Notes under the pieces: model-generated
The model's input: only the letters and a program-made list of their open reading frames with translations
Told to the model about the DNA's origin: nothing
The model's database searches: none
Made by a program: the position numbers and the translations under genes
Source of the DNA: Zopfochytrium polystomum
Lineage: Eukaryota > Chytridiomycota > Chytridiomycetes > Chytridiales > Chytridiaceae
Length of the DNA: 64,000 nucleotides
NCBI GenBank assembly: GCA_025765615.1
Contig: JAIVFJ010000161.1
Location: 62,001 to 126,000, forward strand
Direction: 5' to 3'
In this document: positions 10,761 through 22,330 of the stretch, piece after piece
How the letters are laid out: every line of letters starts with the position of its first letter
Position numbering within the stretch: the stretch's first letter is position 1

Positions 10761-11732
10761 CTTGGGGTCCTTGGAAATAGCATGGGCCCACACACTGTCA
10801 GGAAGCAGTGAAAGGTGTGTCTTGGATGGTGGGGTGAAACCATCTCCCCCTTCAGGTGCAAGGTCTGTCCTTCTGCGCTCATCAGCAGTGGGGCATGAAA
10901 TCTTGACTGGGAACTGTGATTCTTGAATCTTTGACTGAGAGTTCTGTTCTTGGCAAAGACTGTGAGCTGTGGAACTTGAATCTTGAATTTGGACTGTGAA
11001 CTGTGGTACTTGAATCTTTGACTGTGGGTTCTGTGAACAAGAGTCATGGCCATGACTGTGAGCTCTATGAGCTCTACTTGAATCTTGACTGTGAACTGTG
11101 AACTGTGGAACTTGAGTCTTGGCTGGCTGTGAATCTTGAATCAAGGGCTTGAGAGCATGAGACTTGGGGGCTTGACTTGAGTTTTGGGTGACTGTTCCGA
11201 TTGGTGGAGGTTGGACTTGACCAGTGACCCAATCAATGGCAGGGTTCTGGGTTTGCAGCCATGGTAATCCCAGGATGACAGAGAATGTGGGTGAGCCAAG
11301 ATCCAATACTTCCAGATTGACCATGGATGGTGGAAAGTCTTGGACGTGGAGGTTTAGCTTGGTTTCATGGCTGATTTCCTTGAACAGAGCATGATTGGCA
11401 AAGTGGACCTTGAGGGGTGTGGATTTCTTGATCGTAGGAATGGCACAAGACTTGGCAAGGGTGGCATCAATGATGTTGCAGGATGATCCAGAGTCTATAA
11501 GGGCCTTGGTTGTGATGGTTGACTTGGGTGAGAGTTGAATCTTGACATCCATGGTGAGTTGGTGGGGCTTGGAATCTGAGGTGTTTGTGGTGCTGGTGGT
11601 GGTGATGAAACAGGGGCAGCTTGGAGGAGGGTCCAGGGAATTGCCCCTCAGTGAGCCTGGACCTGGGAGTTTGGGTGCTTCTTCCTTGGGCAGTCCTTGA
11701 CAGCATGCTCCTTGGAGCCACAGTAAAAACAC
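10671..11732 (-). CDS. Gypsy aspartic protease frame
   Basis: The frame overlaps the end of gag by about 85 bp in a different phase, as expected if it is expressed by frameshifting. The retropepsin site is visible as ALIDSGSSCNIID and the second strand as FSVILGLPWL. After the protease comes a low-complexity region rich in Gln, Ser and Thr with repeated PQFTV-like units. It runs directly into the start of the integrase zinc-binding motif (TRHDAATAGHPG) with no reverse transcriptase between. That order is only explained by deletion of the RT-RNase H block. Confidence 0.75.
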   Translation of the reverse strand: MFLLWLQGACCQGLPKEEAPKLPGPGSLRGNSLDPPPSCPCFITTTSTTNTSDSKPHQLTMDVKIQLSPKSTITTKALIDSGSSCNIIDATLAKSCAIPTIKKSTPLKVHFANHALFKEISHETKLNLHVQDFPPSMVNLEVLDLGSPTFSVILGLPWLQTQNPAIDWVTGQVQPPPIGTVTQNSSQAPKSHALKPLIQDSQPAKTQVPQFTVHSQDSSRAHRAHSHGHDSCSQNPQSKIQVPQFTVQIQDSSSTAHSLCQEQNSQSKIQESQFPVKISCPTADERRRTDLAPEGGDGFTPPSKTHLSLLPDSVWAHAISKDPKPHKIQISQEEEKLEILKTRHDAATAGHPG

Positions 11733-12571
11733 AGTCCCTGCTGGGCCCTCCTTGTTTTCTCCTCTTGGCTCAGAGGACCCTTAGGAAGTGTCTCAACTGC
11801 ATCCACTTGCATGGGTTCAGGAACTGTAAGAGCTTGAGGAACTGGGGTAGGTCTTGATGTAGTTCCTACTTGTCTTTGCTTCAGCCTCTTGGAGTAGAGT
11901 CTGTTGTCAATCTTGATGGCAAGGAGAATGTACTCTTCCAAGGTCTCAGGGATGTGCAGAGACTGGGAGAGCATGTCTTGGATAGACTCATGGAGACCAT
12001 CATGGTACAGCTCCATCAGAGCTGCATCATTGTATCCAGAGTCTCTGGCTAGTTGCTTGAATTGGTTGGTGTAGGCCACACAAGATTGCTTTCCTTGCTT
12101 GATATGCTTGAGCTTGGATCTTGCTGTCCAAGATGCGTAGGGGTCACCAAAGGTAGCTTCCAGCCCCTCCCAGAGCTCTTGCAGGGTGGTGGGTGTGCTT
12201 GGGAGAGATCTGTACCATGATTGAGCTTGACCAGACAGGAGGGTGCTTGTGAAAAGAACCTTGACTTGCTCACTGGGAAATCTTGAAGGTTGGAGAAGGA
12301 TGACATTCTCCACAGTGGCCATGAAGTTCCTAAGGTCTTTGGCCAGCCCAGTGAACTTGTCAGGGCTGGGAACCTTGGGCTCTCTTGCTTGGTTGGCTTG
12401 AGGCAGGGGAAGAGCTTGATGTTCTTGTTGGTGAAGTTGTTGTTGAAGCTGGTGCTGCTGGTGAAGGACTTGTTCTTGAAGTTGGTGTGTCTGTCTTGAG
12501 AGGGCTTGTAATTGGTCCATCAAGGCTTGGAAGGCAGTTGCATCAGGGAAGGTGTTGTTTGGGTCAGACAT
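11648..12571 (-). CDS. gag: Gypsy gag polyprotein
   Basis: 307 residues starting at ATG 12571, 40 bp inside the upstream LTR. A Gln-rich coiled-coil start (LQEQVLHQQHQLQQQL) is followed by the retrotransposon gag core with FTGLAKDLRNFM, AQSWYRSL, LWEGLEATFGD and the region KQGKQSCVAYTNQFKQLA. Near the C-terminus there is one CCHC zinc knuckle (CFYCGSKEHAVKDC). The reading frame is intact, so this protein could still be made and could package RNA in trans if an autonomous relative exists. Confidence 0.85.
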   Translation of the reverse strand: MSDPNNTFPDATAFQALMDQLQALSRQTHQLQEQVLHQQHQLQQQLHQQEHQALPLPQANQAREPKVPSPDKFTGLAKDLRNFMATVENVILLQPSRFPSEQVKVLFTSTLLSGQAQSWYRSLPSTPTTLQELWEGLEATFGDPYASWTARSKLKHIKQGKQSCVAYTNQFKQLARDSGYNDAALMELYHDGLHESIQDMLSQSLHIPETLEEYILLAIKIDNRLYSKRLKQRQVGTTSRPTPVPQALTVPEPMQVDAVETLPKGPLSQEEKTRRAQQGLCFYCGSKEHAVKDCPRKKHPNSQVQAH

Positions 12572-12611
12572 GATGGCAGAGAGTAGTGGGAGAGGGTGAA
12601 GTGAATTATGA

Positions 12612-12974
12612 TGTCAGGAACATGGCAGAACAGGACAAGGCAGACAAGGAACTGAGAGGAGTGATGATTGTATTGGAAACAATAATTCACTTGAGGGATG
12701 GGACAGGTCCCCCATCCCCCTTTTATACCTTTTGAGAGTCTTCCTTGTCAAGACTCAAAGAAGGTTCCAGAAAGAGCAATTAGTAATACAATGATACCAA
12801 TGATACCAATGACAACAAGACAAGTCAGGAAAGCAAAGAAGGTTCCAGAAGGTTCCACAAGGTTCCATGAAGGAATGTTCTAGAAGGTTCCAGAAGGTTC
12901 CAGAAGGTTCCACAAGGTTCCATGAAGGAATGTTCTAGAAGGTTCCAGAGGTTTCCAGAGGGTGATTCATAACA
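12612..12974 (-). repeat. Gypsy LTR, copy 2 (5' LTR)
   Basis: 363 bp, TGTCAG to ATAACA, the upstream LTR of the minus-oriented element. It carries the same internal AAGGTTCCAG-type array as the first copy, and short frames inside the two copies read identically. It is followed directly by the target duplication GGTAC. Confidence 0.92.
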
Positions 12975-12979
12975 GGTAC

Positions 12980-13254
12980 GGCCTGTCAGGCACCCCATCC
13001 CTAGGCAGTTGGGCAGTCTCCGTTAGTCACCGAAAAAGAAAATATGTTGAGAAAACCCTGGTGCAATGGAAACTGTTAAGATGAAAGTAGTAAAAAGCAG
13101 ACCCAATAATAAAGACGGGTTAGCCGCAAATACACTTTGATAACGCCTTGGAAACTAAAGAACTGGGAGCAATAATAGGGGTCCCGATCCTTGCGGTTTT
13201 ATGACAGGTACGCTTGTTTTTGCGAATAAAATCCTAGACTTTATCACTGAGACC
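12980..13254. other. Unassigned sequence between gypsy element and Helitron
   Basis: 275 bp with no coding frame. It is the right-hand side of the site into which the gypsy element inserted, continuous with 9600-9828 before insertion. Its character resembles the non-coding segment at 7124-8800. Confidence 0.5.
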
Positions 13255-16200
13255 TCGGTGTAGTCTCACATGAGTGGCAGGCACGCACAACAGTTCATGC
13301 TCATGGTGCTGTCAAGCTTTCAAATGATCCTGGCCTTGTGGACCTATGTGGCAAAGTGTGGGCTGGAAGGGAAGCTGCCAAGAAACTGGCCAATCCAGAA
13401 GCATTGGAAGTGGAGAATCTTGATCCAGAAAGTCTGCGTGAACTTGTTGAAGCAGGGAAGACAGCTGCCACTATGTGGACACACTCATCTCTGCCTACAA
13501 TCCACGACAGGCTGTGCAGAATCCAACTGGCACTGTTCCAGATCCCCATCCATCATCTGTTGATATTTCAGGGATACTTGATCAAGCTGAAGAAATGGCC
13601 AAGGATTATGAAGAATTGTCCAACTGTGTGCAGCGGCATGTCTGTAGGCCTAATGGATACTGCTATTCAGAGAGGCAGGATGGGTGTAGATTTGGATTTC
13701 CCTGCTCTGCGTGTGAGAGCACTCACATAATTTTTGAAGAAGTTTCTGGAAAGGTCACTGCAAAAATTGTTCTCAGGAGAAATGATCCATTTATGAATCC
13801 ACATTGTCCTCTACAGCTTCACCATTGGAGAGGAAATGTGGACCTCCAAATTATTATTGATGTGAGGGCTGGGTTTGAATATATGGTCAAGTATGCATCC
13901 AAGGCTGAAAAGCGCAGCAGAAATATCAACAGCACATTCAATGCAGTTGTTCAAAGAGCGGGAGATGATAAAGACCCCTCTACTGTTCTTCGCTCCATAA
14001 TGCTGCGAACACTGGAGCGCAGGGACATTGGTGGAGGTGAAACATTCAGACTCCTTTCTGGAGGCAAGCACGTCAGCTGCTCATTGGAGTTTGTCCATAT
14101 CAGCATCAACTTTGACTCTGAGCGATTTGATGTGATGAGGCGAGCTGCTGATGCCCCTGCTGAAATAACTGCTGCAGACTCAACATTGCTCAAACTGTAC
14201 ATGAAAAGAGATATGAATGCTCTGTATGCCAACATGAGCTTGTTAGATTTTTGCATTGGGCATAAGGTCAAGAAAGGAGCTCTTTATGAAAGAAGTAGTG
14301 AGAGCTCTCAGAAAGTAGTTGTTCTGTTTACTCCAAAACATCGGCCAAGCAAGGAGGGAACTGATGCTCAGAAGAAATACTGCCGGCAACAACTAGCCAA
14401 GTACAAGCCATGGCATGAAGCATCTTTTCAGCAGCTCAGAAACTTGGAAGTAGCTGAAGAGGACTGGAAGAATTTCCTTTTGCACTGCAGCAATGATGCC
14501 CTAAAGCGAATTTGTGAAATGGACCATTTCCTGGCAGCTGAATTGAAAAAAATGCGTGACAACCAGAATGAAGCTGCAAGACAAGGAAGAGATGTTATGG
14601 CAATGGAGGAAATGGATTTGGTCAGGGAAATGTGGATGAATGCTGCAGATGAGCTTCCACGGGCAGATGTGCAACAAAACACACAGTCTGACAGACTTGG
14701 ATTGGACCTACCATTGGCAGCAAACTATGACTGGAGTATCCATCGTTTGAGGTATTCAGAGGAGAAACTTAAGGAGGGCACCAAATTTGTTGAAAAAAAC
14801 AAGCAAGCACTGGGAGACGGCCCTGAAGGTGCAGAGGCTCCTTATGTCAGCCCAGAGAGCCTGGATCCTGTCCAACGACAGGTTTTTGATCACATATTGA
14901 ATGAAATGAGGGATCAAAATCAGTCCCTCTTTATACTGAATGGCACTGCAGGCACTGGGAAGTCCCATGTAATCAATGCTCTGTCCAGCAGCTTTTTGCA
15001 AAATGAAGTTGCTCATGCAGCCTTCACAGCTAAAGCTGCGTTTGCCATTGGAGGAACAACTTTACACTCCCTATTGAAGCTTGATGTACATGGATCAAAG
15101 AGGGGTGGCTTGATCTCAGGAAAACAGCTTGGAAATCTTCAGCAGGTTTTTCGCAATGTGAGGCTGCTCATTGTGGATGAATACTCAATGGTCAGCTGCG
15201 AAATCATGGGCAAGATGGACTCACGCTTGAGGCAGGCATTTGTTAAGCCAGATGTGCCATTCAGGGGCCTTTCTATCCTGTTGGTGGGAGACTTGGCTCA
15301 GATACCTCCAGTTGGAGGTACTCTGTTATTTAACGGCACTAGTGCAAAAACAGACCAAGGAAAGGCTGGTTATCATTCCTATAAACTTTTCAACAAGACT
15401 GCACGCCTCACAACAATCCATCGTCAGCAGGTTGTTGGCCATGACCCGAACCAAGCAACTTTTGTTGACCTCTTGAGGGCATTGCGCAATGGCATCATGA
15501 CAAAAGATCACTGGAGATTTCTTATGAACAACTGCAGTTATGAAAGGGCTGGTGCACGTGAGATTTACCAAAACCAATTTCGGGATTCAGTGCATTTATT
15601 CTTCACAAACTCTGCAGTTGAGGAGCATAACCGCGCCCAGCTGCAGCAGCTTCGCTCTCCAATTGTTCAGGTAACTGCACTCAATAATCCTGAAGATGCA
15701 AGAAGTAAGGATTCCAAGGACTTTCAAAACTTGGAGAACTTCATTTACATTCCATTGGGGCAAGGGTTGCCCTAACATCAAATATGTGGAAGCGGGTTGG
15801 GCTTACAAATGGTGCACTTGGTACTGTCCAAGATATAGTTTTTGGATCTGACAACGCTGCAATGCCGCTGTTTGTGGTGGTTGAAATGGACCAATATGCT
15901 GCTCCTGGTCCCTCTTTTGACAACAGTGTTGAGGGACATGAGAAATATGTGGCTATCGCTCCGATATCAGTTGATGGCACTAATGGAGGAACACGCACAC
16001 AGTTGCCCTTGAGGCTGGCCTATGCCATGACAATTCACAAGAGTCAAGGGCAAACACTTGCTTCTGCTTATGTTGACATTGGCTCCAAAGAACAAACAAC
16101 TGGGCTCACGTTTGTGGCTCTGTCACGTGTGAAAAACGTGGCTGGCCTCATGGTGAAGGGTTTTCCGTGTGACAGTGTGTCATCACTCTGGGAGAGCCCA

Positions 16201-16264
16201 GGGTTCCAAAAAAGGTTGGCAGAAGATCAAAGATTGGATTCTCTTTCTATCTTGCTGGATCAAT
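13255..16264 (+). pseudogene. Helitron Rep-helicase relic (HUH plus PIF1-like)
   Basis: The encoded protein is a rolling-circle transposase. The 5' end is missing; what remains begins with the HUH nuclease motif (RTTVHAHGAVKL, His codons at 13296 and 13302). The catalytic-tyrosine region follows as EYMVKYASKAEK (about 13878-13913). A PIF1-type helicase comes next: Walker A NGTAGTGKSH (about 14938), LIVDEYSM (about 15167), GDLAQIPPVGG (about 15290), and the late motif AYAMTIHKSQGQTL (about 16019). The frame is broken at least twice: about 13475, where the HUH segment and the main frame (13475-15775) are out of register, and about 15765, where a stop at 15773 is followed by continuation in another frame to the stop at 16264-16266. 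It is therefore inactive, though the helicase is well preserved. Confidence 0.85.
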
Positions 16265-16313
16265 AATTGCATCAGCAATGCAGAAGTTGCAAAAATAAAG
16301 TTTAACCAAGTTT

Positions 16314-16381
16314 AATCCAGCTCCCCTCTGGGGTGCTGGATTACAAATATCCTCGCGGGCGAGGTGGTAAGGCGTAGCCTT
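16314..16381 (+). repeat. Three hairpins after the Helitron helicase
   Basis: Three consecutive stem-loops start 48 bp after the helicase stop: AATCCAGC with its complement (16314-16342, with an inner CCCC/GGGG stem), CCTCGC/GCGAGG (16351-16364) and AAGGC/GCCTT (16369-16381). Helitrons end in a hairpin near a CTRR 3' terminus, so this is the likely 3' end region. I could not fix the exact terminus. Confidence 0.55.
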
Positions 16382-16570
16382 CCCATATCTTATGATGAAG
16401 TGGTACAAGTGGGACGACGGTTTGGGGTGTGTCGCGGTTGCAACAAATAAAAATAAAAATAAAAAAAAGAAGATTTTCGCTCCCACATGCCTGTGTGACA
16501 TGTCGACGCGACACTGCGATGGAGGAAAGGAGAGGAAGACAAAGAGATGGATTTTGGCAAAAGAACGAGG

Positions 16571-16627
<57 letters not shown>

Positions 16628-17431
16628 CAGACAGACAGAGAGCGACAGAGACAGACAGAAAAGGGTGGTTGCTTCTCTTCTGAAATCAAAAAATTAGGGC
16701 AGGTGAGAGACCGCGCGAAGAGGTGAAGAGATCCGACGACGACCAGGTGCCATTCCGCTGCTGCCGCTGTGCACCTACAGACCTCCTCACTCCTCACTCC
16801 TCTTCCTTCTCACACCCTCCTGCCGATAGAGCCGCCTTTATCCACCCGCCCGCCCGGCGGGGTAGAGAATGCGGGATGCGGTTAGCCCAGTGAGATTGAG
16901 GGAGTGAAGGAGAGCGAAAGAGAGGGGGGAGGGAGCGGGAGAGCCGACTTGAACGTGCTTGGTTTTACCCTCGTCCTTGCTTCCCCCCCTTTGGCCCTTG
17001 CGGAGAAACATACTTTCTCTCTCTCTATCTGTGTGCGCCATTATGATTGATTGAGCGTGATTCGTCGACCCGTGTACTCTGGGTGGGGTTCGGGAATGGG
17101 AAGACGATCGCTTCCTCCAAAAAGGCGATCTTCTCATTGGCAAACCAAAAAAGGGAGAAATTTCACCATTCGTTCGATCTCGTTGCATCGTTAACCCTCC
17201 CCCTTGCTTCCCTCCCTCCGCTCTCGCTCACCACGCAGCCCAGTCTTCGTCACGCGCTGTCGACTTGGGAACGCCTCGTTCCTCTCTCATTTCCTGCACG
17301 CTCGTCGTCGCATCCGTTGCACCCATTCTCATATTCCCCCACCCATTCGTATTCTGGTCACCCTTCGCCCGGTCCCACCCCTACACTCATCCAAGCACCC
17401 ACCTACGCCAGCCTGATCATCAGCTCCCCGC
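16382..17431. other. Upstream region of the F-box gene with GA repeat
   Basis: No gene is seen. A GA dinucleotide tract occupies about 16573-16622 and pyrimidine-rich stretches occur between about 17195 and 17420, immediately before the F-box ATG, as is common in fungal promoters and 5' leaders. Confidence 0.55.
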
Positions 17432-20400
17432 ATGACTGTGGCCGAGGAAGGGGGATCGGTTCCCTCTGTTGTGGATGCGGCCAAGCCGTCATCCGAAGTA
17501 ACGTGAGTCCGCCTTTCGTTTTTTTCCGCCGCTCTGGGCTGGCGGTGGAGATCGCAGTGGCTTCCCCTTAAATGCGAGGAAGCGGACCGGATTGCACCTT
17601 CCCCTCTGCCTTCCTCCACCTCCTCCACCCACCGCCAAACCACCTCCGCTCCCTTCAAATCGCCGTCTAACATTGAGTGCCTGAACGCTCCAGGACGTTG
17701 ACCAAGTCTAAGGCAAGCAAGGTGAGGCTTTTAACACCTTCGAGTGGTGACCGTTTTCCTACTGACCTCCATTCCTCAGGTCTCGTCGCTCCCCGGCAAA
17801 GTCATCAGTAACATTGTCGATGCCCTGAGAGATCACGCCGATCATGTGTCTTTGCTGATGCTTTGCAAAGGATGGTCGAAAGCAGTCGCCGAGTCGATGT
17901 ACAGGGCACCTCCCCTGTTCTCGTCCGACTCTTTTGAACGTCTTATGGGCCTTCTCAATACCCCCCTTCCTTATCACCCTTACTCTGCCATGATTCGCGA
18001 GCTCGATATCTCGGGCATGGCGGCCGACAATCTCTACATGGGAGACCTCGACGCCGCGCTTGGCATGTGCCCAAACCTCGAAGTTTTTCGCCTGGAAGGC
18101 TGCTTCCACATTTCAAACATTCTCGTACAATCAATCGCGCTGAACTGCCCAAATTTGCTTCAATTGGATCTTCCCGGTTGCCCCATATCTGACTCGTTCA
18201 TTCCTATTCTTACGAAAAAATGTCGGCACCTCCTGCGTCTGGATATGAGTTTCACCAATGCTACCATCGCGTCGATTCATCCTGTTATTACGAACGCTGA
18301 ATCCCTTCTTGAGCTTGATCTCTCGGAGTGTCGCGACTCGGACGACCTCACTAGTCTTGACCTATCAAACAAAGGCTTCCGCCGACCCCTAAAGTCCCTC
18401 AATCTTCGAAACACACCAGTTACTGACGATTTGCTGCGCTATGCGGTATCTCAATGCCCCGAACTGGAAATAGTCGTACTGGAGTCTTGCCCGAAAATTA
18501 CTGACGATGCAGTCATTAAACTCGTAAATGCGTGCACGCGCCTGCGGTCCCTTGATTGCTCTTTCTGTGACCGCATTACCGACCTCTCTTTGAATGCCAT
18601 GACTGTGCGTGGGGCCTCCAGCGGAGGAAGTGCCCTTGAAGAGCTGTATCTCTCCGCTTGCGACTTGATCACCCCTCGCGCCGTGCAACAAATGGTGCAA
18701 CGAAACACCCGACTCTGCCTGTTGGTGCTGGACGGATGTGAGCAGATTATGGGCTCCTTCGTGCAGGACTACTCAACTACTAGAGGGGACGAGCTCGAGT
18801 GTTGCCTCGAAGTGGAGCAACTGCGCGCCCTGGCTAATTTGCGCGTTGAACCCGCTGAATTGTTGTCGACACCCCCAGCGACACCGCCTCGTGCCAACAC
18901 CAGTACCGCCACCGTGGGTGGACTCAAGTTTGAAGTTACTTACGCCACAGACTCCACGTCGCTCCGCCGAAAGCCCAACGCTGGCTACGCTGCCTCCGCT
19001 ATGGCAGCTGCGAAGGAAGCACTGGCGAACGGTAACCCTTTCCGCCGGTCAACCGTGATTCAGGACCCGGAGGAGTACGGAGGCTCTCCGGAAGGCGGCG
19101 TTGTTCGAAGGCGCTCGTCAACCCTTCGCCACCGTCGCAGCCAACTAGGCCTGTCTGTTCGCCAAGATGACGCGGACGAGGAAACCCTGGAGGCTGCCAG
19201 GTTTGAACGCCAGGAGAAAATCCGCGAGAAGCGCCGCTCACGCGGGTCTATGCGCGCACCAACACTCGTCGGCGAATCGGACGATGCGACCAAGGCCTCT
19301 TCTGCACTCAAGCAGATTTCGGGTCCTCTTGTGGCCGAACCGCTCGACGAAGAAATGGCTGCAAAAGCTGCATTCCTGGCCAAGGCCGCAGCTCGTGGCG
19401 TAAAGATTGGCCCGCCCGGGTCGGCCCCCTCTGACCCCCCAACTAATCCCTTCGCAACGAGCAAGCGTGGCTCTATCAGCTCGCTGAAGGCGACCGTCCC
19501 GGAATTCATTCCTCAGCAGCAGCAGCAGCAGCCGCAGGGACCTGGCTCGCTAAGTTCTTGGGTGCCTCCTTCGGCGAACTCGGCCGCCGCTCGCCCGGCC
19601 AGTGCAGCAGGGACCGCGAACCCTTGGTCCCAGCAACCCGCGTCTGCCTGGTCTGCTGCCGGTACGCCTACCCCAGCCCCTGCGCGCCGCCCCAGCGTTG
19701 GCCAACCGGCTGGTCCCGGCACATCCCCTGCTTCGTGGACTGCACCCACCGGTATCGCACCAAGCCCTCTCGTCGGTGGCGCCCCCGCTCCAGTTGCCGC
19801 TGCTCCCGCCGCTGCGCCGTCGGTCGAAAACCCAGTCTTGCTGTTCTCGGGACGCGCGTCCCGCGCATCAAGCCGGGAGAATTTGACCCAGCAGACCTCA
19901 CCAGAGCCCGCTGCGCAGACTGAAGAGCCCTCATCGACGGAGGAGGTTGCGCCAGTATTGATCGCTTCCGGCCGCAGGCGGACCCGAGGAAACTCGATCT
20001 CGGAGGAGACCCGTGCAGCGGTCGCTGCTGTTGCCAGTTCGGCTGCCCCAGCTTCTGCTTCGAGCGACGCTCCAGGATGGCAGAGCAGCGCCCCTGCTGG
20101 CGGCTCCAGCCCTGCTCCCTGGGGCACTGACCCGACCGCCTGGAACAACCCGGCGCAGCTCACTTCCTCGTCGTCCACGTGGTCCAGCACGAGTGTCGTG
20201 AGCGCACTTCAGTCCGTATCTGTTGTTCCAGGCATCCCGGGAACCCCTGGCTTTGCTGACCCCTGGTCCAAGGCCCCGGGTATGGCCGCTATCCCTCCCA
20301 ACAGCGGCAGCAGCATCCTCGGCCCGTCCGCGGTTATCAATACGGCCGATCCTTGGGCGGCACCCCCGTCGGCGTCCACGTCTGCAGTCTCGACTCCAGT

Positions 20401-21100
20401 GACGCAGACGGCCGGCTTCATTGCCCCAACGGTGCTGTCCCCAATGCAGCCCGTGATCCCCGCTTCGTCCGTCGCCCCACCGGTGAATGCCGCGGCCGCC
20501 GCTCAGTGGGGACCCGCCCCGTCCACCCCCGTGTCATCGACGGTCCCTGTCCCCACCCCGGCCGCCAGCTCCTCGTCGCGACCGGCCTCAGTCGCTTGGT
20601 CCCCGACCGCCGGTGGCGCACAGACCGCCAACGGCTGGACTCCCAGCGGAGGCAACCCGTCTCCCACCCCCTCGGCGCCGGGCTCGCCCTCCCGCCCTCC
20701 GCGCCCCACGAGCATCGCCAGCGGACGCTTCGGTCTTGTCGGTGCGGGCGCCGTCCCCAACCCCGCTCGCACCTCCTGGACTCCGGGCATGCTTGCATCG
20801 GCGCGCAACGGCTCGGCCACCGCGGCCGCCGGCGAAGGCAAGGAGAACGGAGACGCCGACAAGGACAAGGAGAAGGGCGAGTTCGTCTTCTCGAACCCCA
20901 ACCGCGGTCGCATGCTGCTTAAGCTCCGCATCGAGACAAAGACCGGCGGCCACCAGGCCCTGTCCGTCCACGAGCTCGATGACCCGCAGCAACTCGCCAC
21001 CGAGTTTGTTGCGTTCTGGGACATGCATGCTTTCAAGGAACCGCTCGTGCGTCTGATTACCGTGCGCAAGAACAATGTTCTCCGCAGCCGCCAGCACTAA
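17432..21100 (+). CDS. F-box/leucine-rich-repeat protein with long disordered tail
   Basis: Probable SCF ubiquitin-ligase substrate adaptor. Exons are 17432-17502, 17694-17721 and 17780-21100 (GTGAGT/CCAG and GTGAGG/CTCAG introns, phases consistent), giving 1139 residues. Residues about 35-75 form the F-box (VSSLPGKVISNIVDAL, LLMLCKGWSKAVAESMY). Residues about 95-360 contain ten or so AMN1-type LRRs with recurring CPNL-LDLPGC and LNLRNTPVTDDLL patterns. A Pro/Ser/Ala-rich disordered region of about 650 residues follows, with repeated PWS/AWS-like segments and a run of five Gln. The last 75 residues are again conserved (GRMLLKLRIETK, DDPQQLATEFVAFW), a module I associate with the C-termini of fungal F-box/LRR proteins. 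That last point is from memory and uncertain. Antisense frames over the GC-rich tail are shadows. Confidence 0.85.
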
Positions 21101-22330
21101 GCTCTTTGCGTGGACCGGACGAATTGATAGAGTGCCGACTCTCTTGCTGAGAAAAGGTTGATGTTTAGAGTTGAGAGGTTTCTTGATGGAAAGGCGTGTT
21201 GTTGGTTCATGCAACGAGCTCTGGGAGGTTGTTGCAAGAGTGGAAGCGGTTGCGCTTTGATGAGATGGCGAATTACAGGTACTCTGGTGGGAGGCTGGGA
21301 AGCAGTCGAAGTTGAGGCGAGGACTTTCTTGTGGGTCCACTGTGATTTCTCTGATGTGCGTCGTCATCCATTGTTTTCTGAGTTTGCTCCCTCTGTTCTA
21401 AGACATGGCGAGAATACTTCGTCTCTGGATTTTTCTCTCCCTTCTCCATTGTTCTTTTCCTCTTTGTTTTTTTTTTTTTTTTTTTTTCTTCTTCGGGACA
21501 GATCCGGTTGGTGGTTGAGCCTGGTGAAGTGCTTCTATGTCGTTCTCGTTTCGCTTTTTTTTTTCTTTCTTTTTTTGGTTTGCTCCCCATCCTGCGGGGG
21601 CTTCTTTTTTCTCGTTTTTCATTTTCGGTGGTCCTCAGAGGTCATTCTTCTTGTCGACCACCCCTTTTCCCTTCTCCTTTTCGTGTCTTCCCCTGCTTCT
21701 CGTTCCTCCAAACCGGCCCGCTTCTCCCATTCTGTTCTTATACGTCGCTTCCTTTCTTCGTTTTTCAAACAACTCCTATCTCAAATTATCCAGTGCTTGT
21801 CGTATTCCACTTTTCGTTTTTCCATCCGTTTTCCCCCCAGTCCTGTTTCTTCTGGCGTGGGCTTGCGCCCTCGTGCGCAGTGTAGCTTAGCCGAGAGGGA
21901 CGCAGAGATCGCCAAGCGTGTCCCTCGGTTGTTCCACCACCCTACCATTCCATACAACTAGCACCAAACTCTCCACACGGCCTCTCACCTTTTGTCTCTC
22001 GCTATCCCTCTCGTCAACGCGAACCCCAATTCAAAGCGTTCTTTCCCTCAAACTCGCGTCCATCACTCTCCTATATTCCTTTTTGTCTTTTTTTTTCTGT
22101 CCTTTTTTTTCTGTCCTGTATCCTCTCCCTCTGTTCCTTCAATCTACCGACGATACAAATCCTCTCTAAGCCCCACTCCCCCCCCTTTTTTCTTTGCTTT
22201 TTCTTTCCTGCACCTCAACCTTTCTCCGTTGATTTCTCTTGACTCCAAAACCCTTCCACGCTTTGCACCAAAATCCCCTCCCCAACCTAGCTTGCACTGC
22301 TACCCCCTGCACGCAAACTCGTTCACCACG
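21101..22330. other. T-rich downstream region of the F-box gene
   Basis: No gene is seen. The stretch holds long T and CT tracts (about 21468-21488, 21556-21576, 22080-22115). A GTGAGG donor-like sequence at 22346 follows a pyrimidine-rich stretch and could mark a 5' exon whose downstream partner has been lost. Confidence 0.45.

Larger units (their letters stand above)
9834..12974 (-). mobile_element. Ty3/gypsy chromodomain LTR retrotransposon, internally deleted
   Basis: The element is 3141 bp, in minus orientation, bounded by two 363-bp LTRs that begin TGTCAG and end ATAACA, and flanked by a perfect 5-bp target duplication GGTAC (9829-9833 and 12975-12979). Read on the minus strand it carries gag with a CCHC knuckle, an aspartic protease, the zinc-binding N-terminal part of integrase, and a C-terminal chromodomain. 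Reverse transcriptase, RNase H and the integrase catalytic core are absent, so two internal deletions must have occurred and it cannot move by itself. The two LTRs agreed wherever I compared them, which points to recent insertion. A related solo LTR lies at 45354-45655. Confidence 0.92.

Noticed and set aside
19513..20190. 225-residue minus-strand frame over the F-box gene
   Set aside because: Shadow of the disordered GC-rich tail; no motif and no separate splice signals.
21880..21960. tRNA-like stretch (GTAGCTTAGCCGAGAGG)
   Set aside because: D-arm-like start but no acceptor pairing, no T-arm and no B-box.
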